Positions 50,200 through 61,526 are shown, counted from the first letter of the stretch. The stretch: DNA of 64,000 nt from Cephalopachus bancanus (GCA_027257055.1 JAPVLO010000039.1:6044501-6108500), one strand, 5' to 3'. Program-made: numbers and translations. Notes: generated by a model not told the origin, from the sequence alone.

Positions 50200-50625
50200 G
50201 GGCTCAGGTGTGGCCTCCCCTAAAGATAAGTCCACTCAGACCCTCAGACTGTGAGCTTATTTGGAATCAGGGTCTTTGTAGATGTAAAGAAGGTACGGCT
50301 CCAGAGTTGAGATCGTGCTGGATTAGGGTGGGCCCTAAATCCAGCGATAAGTTCTTAGAAGAAAAGGGGAAGCAGAGACACAGAGAAAGAGGCCATGTAA
50401 AGTCAGAGACAGAGACTGGAGTGTTGCAGCCACAAGTCAGGGAAGGCCGAAGCTGGAGAGGCAAAGAAGAATCCTCCCTAGAGCCTTTGCAGGCAGCGAG
50501 GCCAGCTAACACCTTGATTTGGGGCTTCTCTGGCCTCCAGAACTGTGAGAGAAACACGTCTGTTGTTTTAAGCCATCCAGTTTGTGGTAATTTGTTTCGG
50601 TAGCCCCACAAAACAATGCTAAGGC
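50200..50625 (+). repeat. Old LTR-like or LINE-like interspersed repeat
   Basis: ATTAGGGTGGGCCCTAAATC, GAGACACAGAGAAAGAGGCC, GGCCTCCAGAACTGTGAGAG and TTTAAGCCATCCAGTTTGTG form a well-known mammalian repeat 3' part. The name is not certain. Confidence 0.6.
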
Positions 50626-51744
50626 TATTATTGAAGACCAGCCTCCCCAGGAAGCAGAACCTGAGATGGAGATGAGGATGTGGGAGGTTTCTTAGGAGTG
50701 CTCTTGAGGTCAGCATGTGTGGGAAAGTTCAGGAGCAGGAAGGGTCCGGGGGACGCTGGACTACAGTGTGAGAGAAACAGTCTCCAGTCAGGCCTCAGCC
50801 AGCCTCACCGGGATGGCCCTTCAGACCTGGGTTCAGGGTAGGAGCTGAGGCCCTACCTCTGCATCGACCACCTTGGAGGCAGGCCCCACAAAAGGGATAT
50901 GACCTTGAATGAGGCAACTCTCCTCAGTCAAGAGCAATTCCAACGCATTCTCCGCAGTTGGGACCCAAGTCCTTCAGTCTTGAAGGGAGGGTAGGGAGCG
51001 TCATCGAACTATATCCCTGTAGTCCGATGACTTTTAGGCTAACTCTAGACAGATGGTTCCCCTACCTCAGGGGAAGAGGGCTGCCTGGCCCTGATCCAAG
51101 TGCCACCCGGGACTCAGTGTCCATCTTGTGCCCCATCCCAAGTCAGCTCCCCATCACCTGTACATGGGTGTCCCTCCAGGGGGTGAGGAGCCTAAGGCCT
51201 GAGTCACACTGGGCTATGGTTGCAGGAGCTTGAGATGGGCCTTGGCACAAACCCCTGCTCCTCCCACACTCACCTCTCCCCCTGGATGGCCATGTGCACT
51301 TGGTCAACAAGGCAACAATATCACTAATTACATGTGCTTGTCACAGATTACTGTGACACAGTGAGGACTCTGCATGTCTCCCAGGACGGGTCAGGCAGAC
51401 CTTGCTGCAAATGCATTTGCTGACATCTCGACTCATGCCCCCTCAGTCTTCTTCCTGTGCTGTGGTCATCCACTGTCAGCATCCAAAGAGAAAGCACTCT
51501 GTCCCCTGGGCTCCCGCTGATGGATTCGAGGGACCTAGGGGGTCAGTGGTGGCTGAGCACAGTTCGGCTCTACCCTGCATCTCTGCTTAACCCACTGCAA
51601 GTCTCACTCGCACATGAGTCACCCGAAGGTGTCCAGGCGACTCCTCTAGCCCTTCCTTAAAGCTGATTATGTTCTTCTGTAGGTTTTAACTCTTGATTGA
51701 AAACGGTTCCTCTGGTCATTTAGTTTTCCTCAAGAGTTTTTTTA
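50626..51744. other. Unique intergenic sequence
   Basis: Nothing recognised. Confidence 0.4.
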
Positions 51745-51804
51745 CTCCTTTTAAAAATTGTGTTTACATATACATAATGTAAAATTTACCACCTCAATCA
51801 TTTT

Positions 51805-52096
51805 TTTTTTTTTGAGTTGGAGTCTCACTCTGTCACCCAGACTGGAGTGCAGTGGCTGCTCCCGGCCACTGCAGCCTCAACCTGCTGGGCTCCAGCAATC
51901 CTTCTGCCTCAGCCTTCCAAGTAGCTGGAACTACAGGCGTGTGCTACCACGTCCGGCTAATTTTTTTTGATTTATTGTAGAGACGAGGTCTCGCCAAGTT
52001 GCCCAGGCGGGTCTTGAACCTGCGGGCTCAGGCAGTCCACTCACCTCAGCCTCCCAAAGCATGGGATTACCGGCTGAACCACCGAACTCGGCTCGT
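51805..52096 (-). mobile_element. Alu (lemur-type), antisense
   Basis: Perfect 12-bp duplication CTCAATCATTTT at 51793-51804 and 52097-52108. Confidence 0.94.
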
Positions 52097-52845
52097 CTCA
52101 ATCATTTTAAAATCTACAGTTCAGTGGTACATCCACATTGTTGTGAATCCATCACCTCCATCCATCTCCAGTTTTTAGTCTTGGAAAAAGTGAAACCATG
52201 GGCCCATTAAACCCCAACTCTCATTGTCCTCCCCCTCCAGCCACTGACAACCACCATTCTCCTTTCTGTCTCTATGAATTTGATTCCTCTAAAAACCTCA
52301 TGTAAGTGGAATCACATATTTGTTCTTTTGTGTCTGGCTATTTCCCTTAGCATAATATCCTCAAGGTTCATCCATGTTGTAGGATGTGTCAGACTTTCCT
52401 TCCTTTTCAACGCTGAATTATATTCCATTGCATGCATATACCATATTTTATTTATCCATTTATCTGTCGATGGGCACAGGATGCATCTACAGTTTGGCTA
52501 TTGTGAATGATGCTGCTAGGAACATAGGTGTACAAATATCAATTTGAGACTCTGGGTAATTCTTATGGGTATATACTCAAAATTGAAACTGCTGGATCAT
52601 AATTCTATTTTTAATTTTTTTTTGAGAAACTGTCATACTGTTCTCCATAGTGGTTGCACCATTTTACATTCCCATCACCAGTGTATGAGGGTTCCAGTTT
52701 CTCCACATCCTCACCAATACTTGTTATTTCTGTTTTTTTCATAGTAGTCATCCTAATGGGTGTGAGGTGGTATCTCATTGTGGTTTTGGCTTGCATTTCT
52801 CTAATGATTAAAAATGTTTTCATATGTTTATTGGCTCTTTGATTT

Positions 52846-52927
52846 TTTTTTTTTTTTTTTTAGAAAGCAGGATTTATTGAGAGGACAGAAAAACTCCCAC
52901 AACAGGAGGGGACCTGAAGGGTTTGCC
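52846..52927 (-). mobile_element. Short LTR-R-like retroposon, copy B
   Basis: Between CTCTTTGATTT (52835-52845) and CTCTTCGATTT (52928-52938), inside antisense L1. On the - strand: GGGCAAACCCTTCAGGTC start, hairpin around TTGTGGGAG, CTCTCAATAAATCCTGC, then a long A-tail. The best-preserved of four copies. Confidence 0.8.
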
Positions 52928-53230
52928 CTCTTCGATTTCTTATTTGGACAAATATTTATTCATGTCCTTTACCCAATTTTGAATCGGGTCTTTGCTGTTG
53001 TTGTTGAGTTTTAGGGGGTGCCTGTGTCTTCTTAATGTCAATCCTGTATCAGATATATGATTTGCATGTATTTCTTCTATTCTATGGGTTGCCTTTTCAC
53101 TCTGTTGATAGTGTCTTTTGATGTACAAATTTTATAATTTTCATGAAGTTCAATTTGTCTATTTTTTTCCTTTGGTTCTTGAGTTTTTCCCATGATATTT
53201 TAAATTTTCCATGTTTGAAATGTGTGCAAA

Positions 53231-53379
53231 TGATACATGAATTGGTTTATTTGTCTTTAGACATTTTTTTCTCTCCATCTTTTGATCCCAGGATTGAGTG
53301 ACTCATAATCTTGCTTTGTGGTGGATCTCAGCAGTGGTCCATGCAAAGCTTCTCTTTTGCTTGGTAAAGAGGCAACCAG
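53231..53379. other. L1-flanking sequence
   Basis: Short AT-rich sequence; probably L1 remains then unique DNA. Confidence 0.3.
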
Positions 53380-53680
53380 GCCAGGTGCAGTAACTCAAGC
53401 CAGTAATCCCAGCACTTTGGGAGGCCAAGGTGAGGGGATTTCCTGAGACCATGGGTTCAAGAACAGCTTGGGCAACTTGGCAAAACCTCATCTCTACAAT
53501 TAAAAAAAAAATTAGCCAGGTGTGGTAAGGCGCACCTATAGCTCCGGCTACTTGGAAGCCTGAGGTAGAAGGATCACCTGAGCCCAATGGGTCGAAGCTG
53601 AGATGACTGTGAGTGTGCTGCTGCACCCCAGCCTAGGAGACAGAGTGAGACTTCAATTAAAAAAAAAAAAAAAAAAAAAG
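53380..53680 (+). mobile_element. Alu (lemur-type, diverged), sense
   Basis: GGCCAGGTGCAGTAACTCAA start and a tail of 20 A. Confidence 0.9.
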
Positions 53681-54700
53681 GTAACTGGCCTACAGCCTGA
53701 GGGCAGACAGTTTTCCCAGGGCAGAAAGACCTGTGAGCGGTGGCCAAGATGGCAGCACAGGCTGAGGGCAGCCATGGATAGAGCTGACCACTAACTGGAC
53801 ACAGGCAAAGTCCAAGGTCTGTTGCTAAGAAATGTAAGTTCCCAGGCCATATCCAGGTTTATATCCAGGGACTCTGATTTGATGGTATCTGGTTCCAGTT
53901 ACTCCAGTTACCTGTGGAATGGTCTGAAAAGTGAACAGTTAGAAGGCTGATCAGGAACTTCAGGAGGTGTGTGATTCGTACAGTCTCATCTGAGCTAAGA
54001 CTGGGTGAGGTGTGGTTGTGCCCAGGAAATGCGGCAGAACAGTAGCCAGAGCTGAGCAACAGGGTACATGGGCTATCACAGTGATGCTTATCCCTTCCTG
54101 ACCAGGGGTGAACCCAAACCTGACAAACAAAAAGGGGCTGTCACACATTTTCTAGGTTCTCTCTCATGCCAACAAGAAAGGAGCTGTTGAAATCATTGAA
54201 TACACTCCAGAAGGGATATTCTCCCCAATGTCCAGCTCAGATGTTTCCACTGTGGACCACAAACAGGATCTGAGAGTACAAAGGACACAGAACTTCCTCA
54301 CAGAGAGCAGAGTGGTGGGAGTTGTGATGAGGCCAGGCCCATTGACCAAGAGGCCACTGTCTGGTCAAGGTTCTCTTGCTATTCTGGACCTTGAATGTGT
54401 GTGCCATGGATGGGTAACCATTCTCCCAATCTCCCCTCTCCACATGAGGATCACTTTGGATGGTTTTCTAGATCTCTTTCTAAAATACCCAATTCATATG
54501 CCAAGTTGGTCAAATTCATCATTCAACCCTAGGTGGCCATGCTATGAGGACCCACATCCCACAATTAAAAGAAAGGACTACAAGTCACCAGAGATTTTGG
54601 TCCTAGAATGGGAAACTGTGACCAGATACAGCCTTGAGTTGGCTTCCCTGAAGGAGGGAGTAAATGCACTTTATGTGTGCGCAGAAGCATCTTAGTAGCT
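53681..54700. other. Unrecognised sequence with a 155-codon open frame
   Basis: A frame on the + strand is open from about 54165 (ATG at 54228) to 54695; upstream of the ATG it reads HANKKGAVEIIEYTPEGIF. No family recognised; it might be an old ERV-internal or retrocopy fragment, or chance. Confidence 0.3.
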
Positions 54701-54990
54701 GTGAATAAGGAGAGGGTGTGTGTGTGTGACTACTGGGCCTCCAGGAAGGGGCAAGCTTAGCTCAAGAGAGACTGAATGGGTCCATCAGGATGAAGCCCAT
54801 CCAGGCATCACATTCTGCCAGGTGAGAAGGCGGTTCAGCCAACACCTTGACTTCAGCCTGGAAAGAACCCAAGCAGAAGACCCAGCCAAGCCCTCCCCCA
54901 TGACTTCAGACTCATGGAAATGGGGGATAAATGAACAGTGTTTTAAACTGCTAAGTTTGTAGCAATTGTTACAAAACAACAGAAAACAAA
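54701..54990 (+). repeat. Old LTR/LINE-like repeat 3' end
   Basis: AACACCTTGACTTCAGCCTG, GTTTTAAACTGCTAAGTTTG and TGTTACAAAACAACAGAAAA are landmarks of an old mammalian repeat end. Confidence 0.55.
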
Positions 54991-55452
54991 TTCGCGTGCC
55001 TTCTCTCTCAGGTTGGGCCTCCTGTTTTACAAGATCCTCTGTCTTCCTCCTGGTTTTCTCCCTTGTCTAAGTGTGGCACATTCGCCAGCAGCCACCCAAG
55101 AAACATGCATGGGAGCAAATTTGCATGTCTGAAATTGCCTTTAGTCTATATTCATACTTAATTGAAAGTTTGGCTGGATGTAGAATTCTAGGCTAGAAAC
55201 CATTTTCCCTCAGAATTTTGAAAGCATCGCTTCTTTGTCTTCTAATATCTAGCGTGGCTACTGGAAAGTCCTTTGCCATTCTGTGTGAAAACTATTCTCT
55301 CTCTCTCTCTCTCTCTCTCTTTCGCTTCCCTGACCTATCTCTTTTGGGAATTTCTAGAATCTTTTCTTTGTCTCAGTGTTCTTAAGTTTTATAACAGTGT
55401 GCCCTTGGTGCGTAGCCACCTTGAGACTTGGGCAAGAATGTGTCCTGTCCTA
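54991..55452. repeat. Probable old LINE remains with a (CT)n tract
   Basis: TTTGGCTGGATGTAGAATTC and AGAATTTTGAAAGCATCGCT occur in an old LINE-type repeat; a (TC)n run lies at about 55305-55321. Confidence 0.5.
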
Positions 55453-55465
55453 GGCCCTACACTTT

Positions 55466-55768
55466 ATTTTTTATTTTTATTTTTTAGTTGAAATCTCACT
55501 CTGTTGCCCAGGCTGGAGTGCAGTGGTACACTCGCGGCTGCTGCAGCCTCGACCTGCAGGGCTCAGGCAATCCTTCTGCCTCAGCCTTCCAAGTAGCTGG
55601 AACTACAAGCATGCACCACCATGCTTGATTCATTTTTAAAAATTTATTATAGAGACAAGGTCTTGCCAAGTTGCCCAGGCTGGTCTCAAACCCCTGGATT
55701 CAGGCAATCCTCTCACTTTTTCCTCCCAAAGTGCTGGGACTACAGGCATGAGCCACCATGGCTGGCTA
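55466..55768 (-). mobile_element. Alu (lemur-type, diverged), antisense, nested
   Basis: Together with the next Alu it lies between a 13-bp duplication GGCCCTACACTTT (55453-55465 and 56038-56050), so it inserted in the A-tail of the older element. Confidence 0.88.
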
Positions 55769-55778
55769 TTTTATTATT

Positions 55779-56037
55779 TTTTTTTGAAATGGAGTCTTGT
55801 TCTGTCACTCAGGAGAAGTATGGTGGCGCAATCATAGCTCTCTGCAACCTTGAGTTCCTGGACTCAAGCAATCTTCCTGCCTTAGCCTCTGGGTAGCTGG
55901 GACGATGGACATGTGTCATTTCACTTGGCTAATTTATTTTTATTTTTTTTGTAGAGACTAGATCTTGCTATATTGCCCAGGCTATTCTCAGACTACCAAC
56001 CTCAAGCAATCCTCCCACCTCAGCCTCCCAGAATGCT
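55779..56037 (-). mobile_element. Alu (old), antisense, 5'-truncated
   Basis: GAAATGGAGTCTTGTTCTGT through CCTCAGCCTCCCAGAATGCT, missing about 28 bases of its 5' end. Confidence 0.85.
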
Positions 56038-56050
56038 GGCCCTACACTTT

Positions 56051-56845
56051 GGAGAGCCCTCCTCCAGTCATGACCCTTCCCACAGAACAAAGAGTCTACT
56101 GGGCAACTCGCACCCTGAAAATGACCTAGATATGTACCTGGAATGCCCTGCCCAAGTAACCCAAAGCCCAATTCCAGGACCCGTGCAGGTATCTTCCCTA
56201 GATATGTCCTCTTGCTGTTTATGCTGAAGGAGTGGCCAAGGAATAGCTGTTTGTGGAGATAGGGACGGAGCTGGCATGCGGGTGGGGTGTCCATATGCAT
56301 GCATACGAGGGCCCTCATGCTGTGGGACAGATCTGGGAGTTGCGAGAGAAAGGCAGTGGATGCGAGGATGCCCACCAGGGACCAGTTCTCCTACAACTCC
56401 ACATTCTGGAGCATAACTCAAGGCACCTGCAGGTTTTATATAAAAGCCTGGAAGTTACGAAGGCATTATCAAGGTAGGAGAACAGGGCATATTTTAGTAG
56501 TGTGTTCACTTCATTTGTAACCTTAAAAAATTTAGACACATGGCATATTGGCCTCCATTTATACTCCTGCCTCAGGTTCTGTGTTAGGGGTAGGCTTGGC
56601 ACAGGACAGTGGTAGGTGTCCTGTCATCTGGATTGATTTCCTCCTGGCCACTTTCATTGTTCTTTCCTTCTGGAGCTCTGACTAGTTGTATGTGGGACCT
56701 CCTATGTGAGTCTTTCAATTTTCTTAACTTTTCTCTCTTATTTTCCTTTTCTTTCTTGCTTGCTCTTTTTTTTCTCATTCCAAACTGTCCATTTGAAATT
56801 ATTCATTTCTGCTATCAAAATTTTAGTTTCCAAAGTTCTTCCATT
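56051..56845. other. Unique intergenic sequence
   Basis: No gene or repeat recognised. Confidence 0.4.
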
Positions 56846-57167
56846 GAGGTGGGAGGATTGCTTAAGGCCAGAAGTTCAAGACCAGCATGCACAATACAGC
56901 AAGATATCATCATCAAGGCAGAAGGATTGACTGAGGCCAGAAGCTCTAAGACCAGTATGCACAATACAACAAGATACCATTGCTACAAAAAATTTTAAAA
57001 ATTAGCTGGGTGTGGTATCCCACATCTGTGGTTATAGCTACTCAGGAGGCTGAGGTGGGAGGATCGCTTGAACCTAGGAGTTTGAGGCTTCAGTGAGTCA
57101 TAATCATACCTCTGTACTCCAACCTGAGTGACAGAGGGAGATCCTGTCTCAAAAAAAAAAAAAAAAA
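56846..57167 (+). mobile_element. Old Alu, sense, with an internal tandem duplication
   Basis: About 60 bases of the left arm (56851-56910) are repeated at 56920-56980 (shared GGCCAGAAG and ATGCACAATACA), then linker, right arm and A-tail. Confidence 0.85.
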
Positions 57168-57212
57168 GTCCTTTCATGTTCTTTGGATGTTCCTTCTTAA
57201 AATGTAATCTCT

Positions 57213-57530
57213 GGCCAGGATCAATGGCTTAGCCTATAATTCTGGCACTTTGGGAGGCCAAGGCGAGTGGATTGCCTGAGCCCGCGGGTTCCAGACCAGA
57301 CCAGGCAGCTGGATGAGACCTCGTCTCTACAATAAGATAAAAAAAAATAGCCAGGCATGGTAACACACATCTGTAATTCTGGCTACTCGAAAGGCTGAGG
57401 CAGAAGGATTACTGGAGCCCAGAAGGTCCACACTAGGGTGGCCATGAGCGTGCGTGCCACTGCATTCCAGCCTGGATGAAAGAGTGAGACTTCAACTCAA
57501 GAAAAAAACAAAAGAAACAGAAAACAAAAA
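57213..57530 (+). mobile_element. Alu (lemur-type), sense
   Basis: Duplication AATGTAATCTCT / AATGCAATCTCT at 57200-57211 and 57531-57542; lemur signature GGATTGCCTGAGCCCGCGGG. Confidence 0.92.
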
Positions 57531-57704
57531 AATGCAATCTCTTACTTATATTTAATGTGTTATTTTATCTTCTCCCTGCATGATCTGTTTTCCTTCTAGT
57601 TTATTCCTGTGTGTTTGCTTGATTGACTTTTTTCTTTTGTGGGATGGAAGTGGGCAATTATAAGATGCTTTTCTCAAATGACTGCTTATCCTTGACCACC
57701 CATT

Positions 57705-58003
57705 CATTTTTTTTTTTTTTTTTTGAGTTGGAGTCTCACTCCTTCGCCCAGGCTGGAGTACAGTGGCACTCATGCTCACGGTCACCCCAGTGTCGACCTA
57801 CTGGGCTCTGGCGATCCTTCGACCTCAGCCTTTCAAGTAGCCAGAACTACAGTTGCACACTACCACACCCGGCTATTTTTTATTTTATTGTAGAGATGAG
57901 GTCTCGCCAAGTTGCCCAGGCTGGTCTCGAACCTTCAGGCTCAGGCAATCCAGTCACCTCAGCCTCCTAAAGTGTTAGGATTACAAGCGGAGCCACTGAG
58001 CCT
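57705..58003 (-). mobile_element. Alu (lemur-type), antisense
   Basis: GAGTTGGAGTCTCACTCCTT start; CCACCCATTCAT / CCACCCATCCA on the two sides. Confidence 0.92.
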
Positions 58004-58361
58004 GGCCCACCCATCCACTCTAATTTGCGAGTGGTCTGCTAAAAGCAGACTGGAAATTTCATTAATGCCCCTGGTCACACACATTGTTTTTGACCTGGCT
58101 CTGGAACTAAACCAGGAGAACCTCAGTTGTGCCTTTAGAGCCTGTATCTTGGGGTGGTCAGATTCTTGAGAAGACTTTTCTAGCCCTTGCCTATAGGATA
58201 TAGGCCTGACTGCCACAGTCATGGACCTAAGTGGGGGCGAAGGCTGGGTGTCCCCATACTGGCTTGTGAACTTTCATGTATTTCCTCTATTTTCAGTATC
58301 ATACCTTTGCCCTTAACTGTTCTCTGTGCTCTGTAGCCAGCGACCCCCCTCTTTTGCCCTT
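58004..58361. other. Unique sequence
   Basis: Nothing recognised. Confidence 0.35.
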
Positions 58362-58549
58362 TGGTCCGCCTCAGCCTTCTGAGTAACTGGAACTACAGGT
58401 GCTATCACACTCAGCTAATTTTTTGATTTTTTGTAGAGATGAGGTCTCGCCAAGTTGCCCAGGCTGGTTTCAAACCCGCAGGCTCAGGCAATCCACTCAC
58501 CTCTGTCTCCCAAAGTGCTGGGATTACAGGCTGAGCCACCAAGCCCAGC
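58362..58549 (-). mobile_element. Truncated Alu, antisense
   Basis: Starts within the right arm (CCGCCTCAGCCTTCTGAGTA) and lacks the A-tail side; ends GCTGAGCCACCAAGCCCAGC. Confidence 0.87.
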
Positions 58550-59136
58550 CTACCTCATGTTTTCAAGGTTCATAAATGTCATAGCATGTGTCACCACTTC
58601 ATTCCTTTCTATGGTTAGATAATATTCCATTGTGTGGATAAGCCACATTTTGTTCATCCATTCATTAGTTAATGGTCACTAAGGATATTTCTGCCTTTTA
58701 ACCATTGTGAGCAATATTGCTAAGAACATTAATGTACAAGTTTTGGGTAGACATATGCTTTTATTTCTCTTAGGCATATACCCAGGGGTGAAATTTGTGG
58801 GTCCAATGGTCATTCTATGTTTAACTTTTTGAGGAACTGCCAGACCATTTTCCACTGAGGTTACACCATTTTACATTTTTTATCAGCAGTACATAAGGGT
58901 TCTAATTTTTCTGCATCCTTGTCAACACCTGTTACCAGCTCTCTTTTTTATTATAGCCACCCTAGTCCATGGGAAATGGTATCCCACTGTGGTTTTGAAT
59001 TGTTTTGATTTGCAGTTCCCTGATGACTAATGATGTTGGTATATTTTCATGTGCCATTTGTATACTTATTGGCTGTTTTTACAGTCTCTTCAAATAATAT
59101 GTCTTTAAATAAATGTCTATTTAGATCTTTTGCTCT
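58550..59136 (-). mobile_element. Old L1, antisense (left piece)
   Basis: ATAATATTCCATTGTGTGGA, TCTTAGGCATATACCCAGGG and TTTGCAGTTCCCTGATGACT. It breaks off at TCTATTTAGATCTTTTGCTC, where a truncated Alu and the HSPE1 retrocopy follow. L1 sequence resumes about 170 consensus bases later at about 60118. Confidence 0.83.
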
Positions 59137-59318
59137 TTTTTTTTTTTTTTTTTTTTTTTAGTTGGAATCTCATTCTATAGCTCAGGCTGGAATGCAGCAG
59201 CATGCTCCTGGCCACCCCAGCATTGACCTGCTGGGCTCTGGCAATCCTTCCACCTCAGCCTTCCAAGTAGCCAGAACTACAGGTATGTACTACCACGCTG
59301 GGCTAATTTTTTATTTTC
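59137..59318 (-). mobile_element. Alu, antisense, cut off at the HSPE1 retrocopy
   Basis: Has A-tail side and right arm to CTAATTTTTTATTT, then stops where the retrocopy A-tail starts. Its other half is nowhere on the far side. Confidence 0.87.
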
Positions 59319-60110
59319 TTTTCTTTTTTTAGCTTAGATATCATTAGTTTATTATAAAAGAAAGATGTGAAAATTATTATTATTATTATTTTTTGAGTTG
59401 GAATCTCACTCTGTCACCCAGACTGGAGTGCAGTGGCCGCTCCTGGCCACCGCAGCCTTGACCTGCTGGGCTCCGGTGATCCTTCCGCCTCAGCCTTCCG
59501 AGTAGCCGGAATTATAGGCATGCGCTACCATGCCCGGCTGATTTTTTGATTTGTTGTAGAGATGAAGTCTCGTCAAGTTGCCCAGGCGGGTCTCGAACCC
59601 GCGGGCTCAGACAATCCACTCACCTCAGCCTCCCAAAGGCGCGGGATTACAGGCTGAGCCGCCGAGCCCAGTGAAAATTATTTACATGATGAAAGATTTC
59701 ACAACTTCAGTGGAATGGGAAGTTTCATGTTGATGCCATTTCAACAGCATTTTGCTTCGGTCCACATACTTCCAAGAATGTCAGCATCTCAAAGTAAGAA
59801 ATAATCCTTGTCTAGAACAACTTTGTTGCCTCCATATTCTGGGAGAAGAACTTTATCTCCAACTTTCACACTAACTGGTTAAATCTCTCCACCCTTTCCT
59901 TTGGCGCCCAAGCCAACAGCACCACTGTCACTTGCAATACCTTTCCCTGAGATTTTTCTGGAAGCATAATGCCTCCCTGGGTTACAGTTTTGACTTCTCT
60001 TCTTTCAACCAATACCAGGTCAAAGAGCATAAGAAATTTTCTAAATGCTTGTCCTGCCATAGCTCCTACCCGCTAGCTCCCACTCTTGCGCTGCCCACAA
60101 GGAGAGACAC
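59319..60110 (-). pseudogene. HSPE1P: HSPE1 (chaperonin 10) processed pseudogene
   Basis: Intronless retrocopy of the 10-kDa mitochondrial chaperonin mRNA, on the - strand. The start ATG is at 60058-60060 (MAGQAFRKFL), and clear HSPE1 segments follow (LVLVERRE, TQGGIMLPEKSQGKVL). A frameshift near the GSGSKGKGGE region ends the frame at 59866; the frame meaning VGDKVLLPEYGG continues in another phase further left. The 3' UTR, ending with an AATAAA-type signal (reverse complement at about 59350), is cut by an Alu (59379-59670). The A-tail complement lies at 59319-59330. About 20-50 bases of 5' UTR are present. The A-tail end abuts a truncated Alu, and the far end abuts L1 with bases missing in between. 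Not functional as protein. Confidence 0.93.
59379..59670 (-). mobile_element. Alu (lemur-type, young), antisense, inside HSPE1 pseudogene
   Basis: Perfect duplication GTGAAAATTATT at 59367-59378 and 59671-59682. It lies in the 3' UTR of the retrocopy, so it is younger than it. Confidence 0.94.
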
Positions 60111-60165
60111 TCCACCCCTAAACTTTTACTTTCTTGATAGTGCCTTTGAAGGACAAGGGTTTTAC
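60111..60165 (-). mobile_element. Old L1, antisense (right piece)
   Basis: TTTACTTTCTTGATAGTGCC and TTTGAAGGACAAGGGTTTT continue the L1 broken at 59136, after a gap. Confidence 0.7.
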
Positions 60166-60247
60166 CTTTTTGTGTGTGTGAAAAGCAGGATTTGTTAAGA
60201 GGACAGAAAAGCTCCCACAGTGGGAGGGGACCTGAAGGGATTGCCCC
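60166..60247 (-). mobile_element. Short LTR-R-like retroposon, copy C
   Basis: On the - strand: GGGCAATCCCTTCAGGTC start, perfect CTCCCACTGTGGGAG hairpin, CTCTTAACAAATCCTGCTTT (decayed AATAAA). The tail side is degenerate (TTTTTGTGTG on +). No clear duplication; it sits at the junction of two L1 pieces. Confidence 0.7.
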
Positions 60248-60992
60248 AACCATCACCATTATTCCTCTCCAGAACTTTTCATCTTCCCAAAACTGAAACT
60301 CTGCCCATTCAACACTAACTTGCCATTTCCCTCTTCTTTCAGTTCTGAGAAGAAGCTATTCTGCTTTTGTCTCTATGAATTCAACTCTTCTATACTTGTA
60401 TGCGGTACATCATAAAAATATAATCATATCCTTTTACATTTGGCTTATTAGCATAATGTCTTCAAGGTTCATGCTGTACATGTTGTAGCATGGATCAGGA
60501 CTTCCTTTTTAAGGCTGAATAATATTCCGTGGTATAGATAGACTGTCCTTTGTTTATCCATTTATTCATGAATGGACACTTGGGTTGTTTCTGCATTTTG
60601 GCTATTGTGCATAATGCTGCTGTGAACGTGGCTTCAAGTCCCTGCTTTGACTTCTTTGAGGTATATGCCTTGCAGTGGGATTGCCGGATCATATGGCAAT
60701 TCTATGTTAATTTTTTGAGGGAAATCATCATATTGTTTTCCATAGCATCTGTGCCATTTTACATTCATAAATGCGATATACAAGAGTTTCCATTTATCCA
60801 CATCCTCCTCCTTGTGTTTTGTTTTTGCTAATAGCCATCCTAAGGCGGGGGGTGGGAGTGGTATCCATTTTGGTTTTAATTTGATTTGCACTTCCCTAAT
60901 ATTTACTAATGTTGAATACCTTCTCATGGGCTTATTGGCTATTCGTGTGTTTTCTTTGGATAAATGTCTATTTGAGTTCTTTGCCCATTTTT

Positions 60993-61294
60993 TTCTTTCT
61001 TTTTTTTTTTTTTTTGAGTTGGAGTCTCACTCTGTCGCCCAGGTTGGAGTGCAGTGGTACGCTCATGGCCAACCCAGCGTCGACCTGCTGGGCTTTGGCG
61101 ATCTTTCCACCTCAGCCTTCTAAGTAGCCAGAACTACAAGTACACACTACCATGCCCAGCTAATTTTTGATTTATTGTAGAGACAAAGTCTTGCCAAGTT
61201 GCCCAGGCTGGTCTCGAACCCACAGGCTCAGGCAGTCCACTTGCCTTGGCCTCCCAAAGTGCTAGGATTATAGGCTGAGCCACCAAGCGCGGCC
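60993..61294 (-). mobile_element. Alu (lemur-type), antisense
   Basis: GAGTTGGAGTCTCACTCTGT start; ends GCTGAGCCACCAAGCGCGGC. Confidence 0.93.
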
Positions 61295-61444
61295 TGTCCA
61301 TTTCTTAATTGTGCTCTTTGCTTTGTGATATATGAGATTCAAAATTTCCTTATGTATTTTGAATGTTAATCACATCAGATATATTACTTGCAAATATTTT
61401 TTCCACTCTGTGGGTTATGTTTTGCTCTGTTAATAGTGACCTCT

Positions 61445-61526
61445 CAAAGGGAGGCCCAAACTTTACCTGTATGATGTCCTCTTGTATGCCTAATCCTGAA
61501 TTGTACCCCACATCTTTAAAATAAAA
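61445..61526 (+). mobile_element. 82-bp retroposed insertion of unknown source
   Basis: Inserted between perfect 14-bp duplications TAATAGTGACCTCT (61431-61444 and 61527-61540), ending TTTAAAATAAAA. The body (CAAAGGGAGGCCCAAACTTT...TTGTACCCCACATC) matches nothing I know; it could be a very short L1 3' end, judging by a vaguely similar TTTTAAAATAAAA ending in the 18.2-19.1 kb L1. Confidence 0.75.

Larger units (their letters stand above)
51745..53230 (-). mobile_element. Old L1 3' half, antisense, with an Alu and a short retroposon inside
   Basis: Same segment as the other antisense L1 copies: AGTTCAGTGGTACATCCACA, TGATTCCTCTAAAAACCTCA, GAATTATATTCCATTGCATG and GTGAGGTGGTATCTCATTGT. Interrupted at 51805-52096 and 52846-52927. 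Confidence 0.85.

Noticed and set aside
59866..60060. Intact HSPE1 gene
   Set aside because: Frameshift and early stop, no introns, A-tail, and an Alu in the 3' part: a processed pseudogene.
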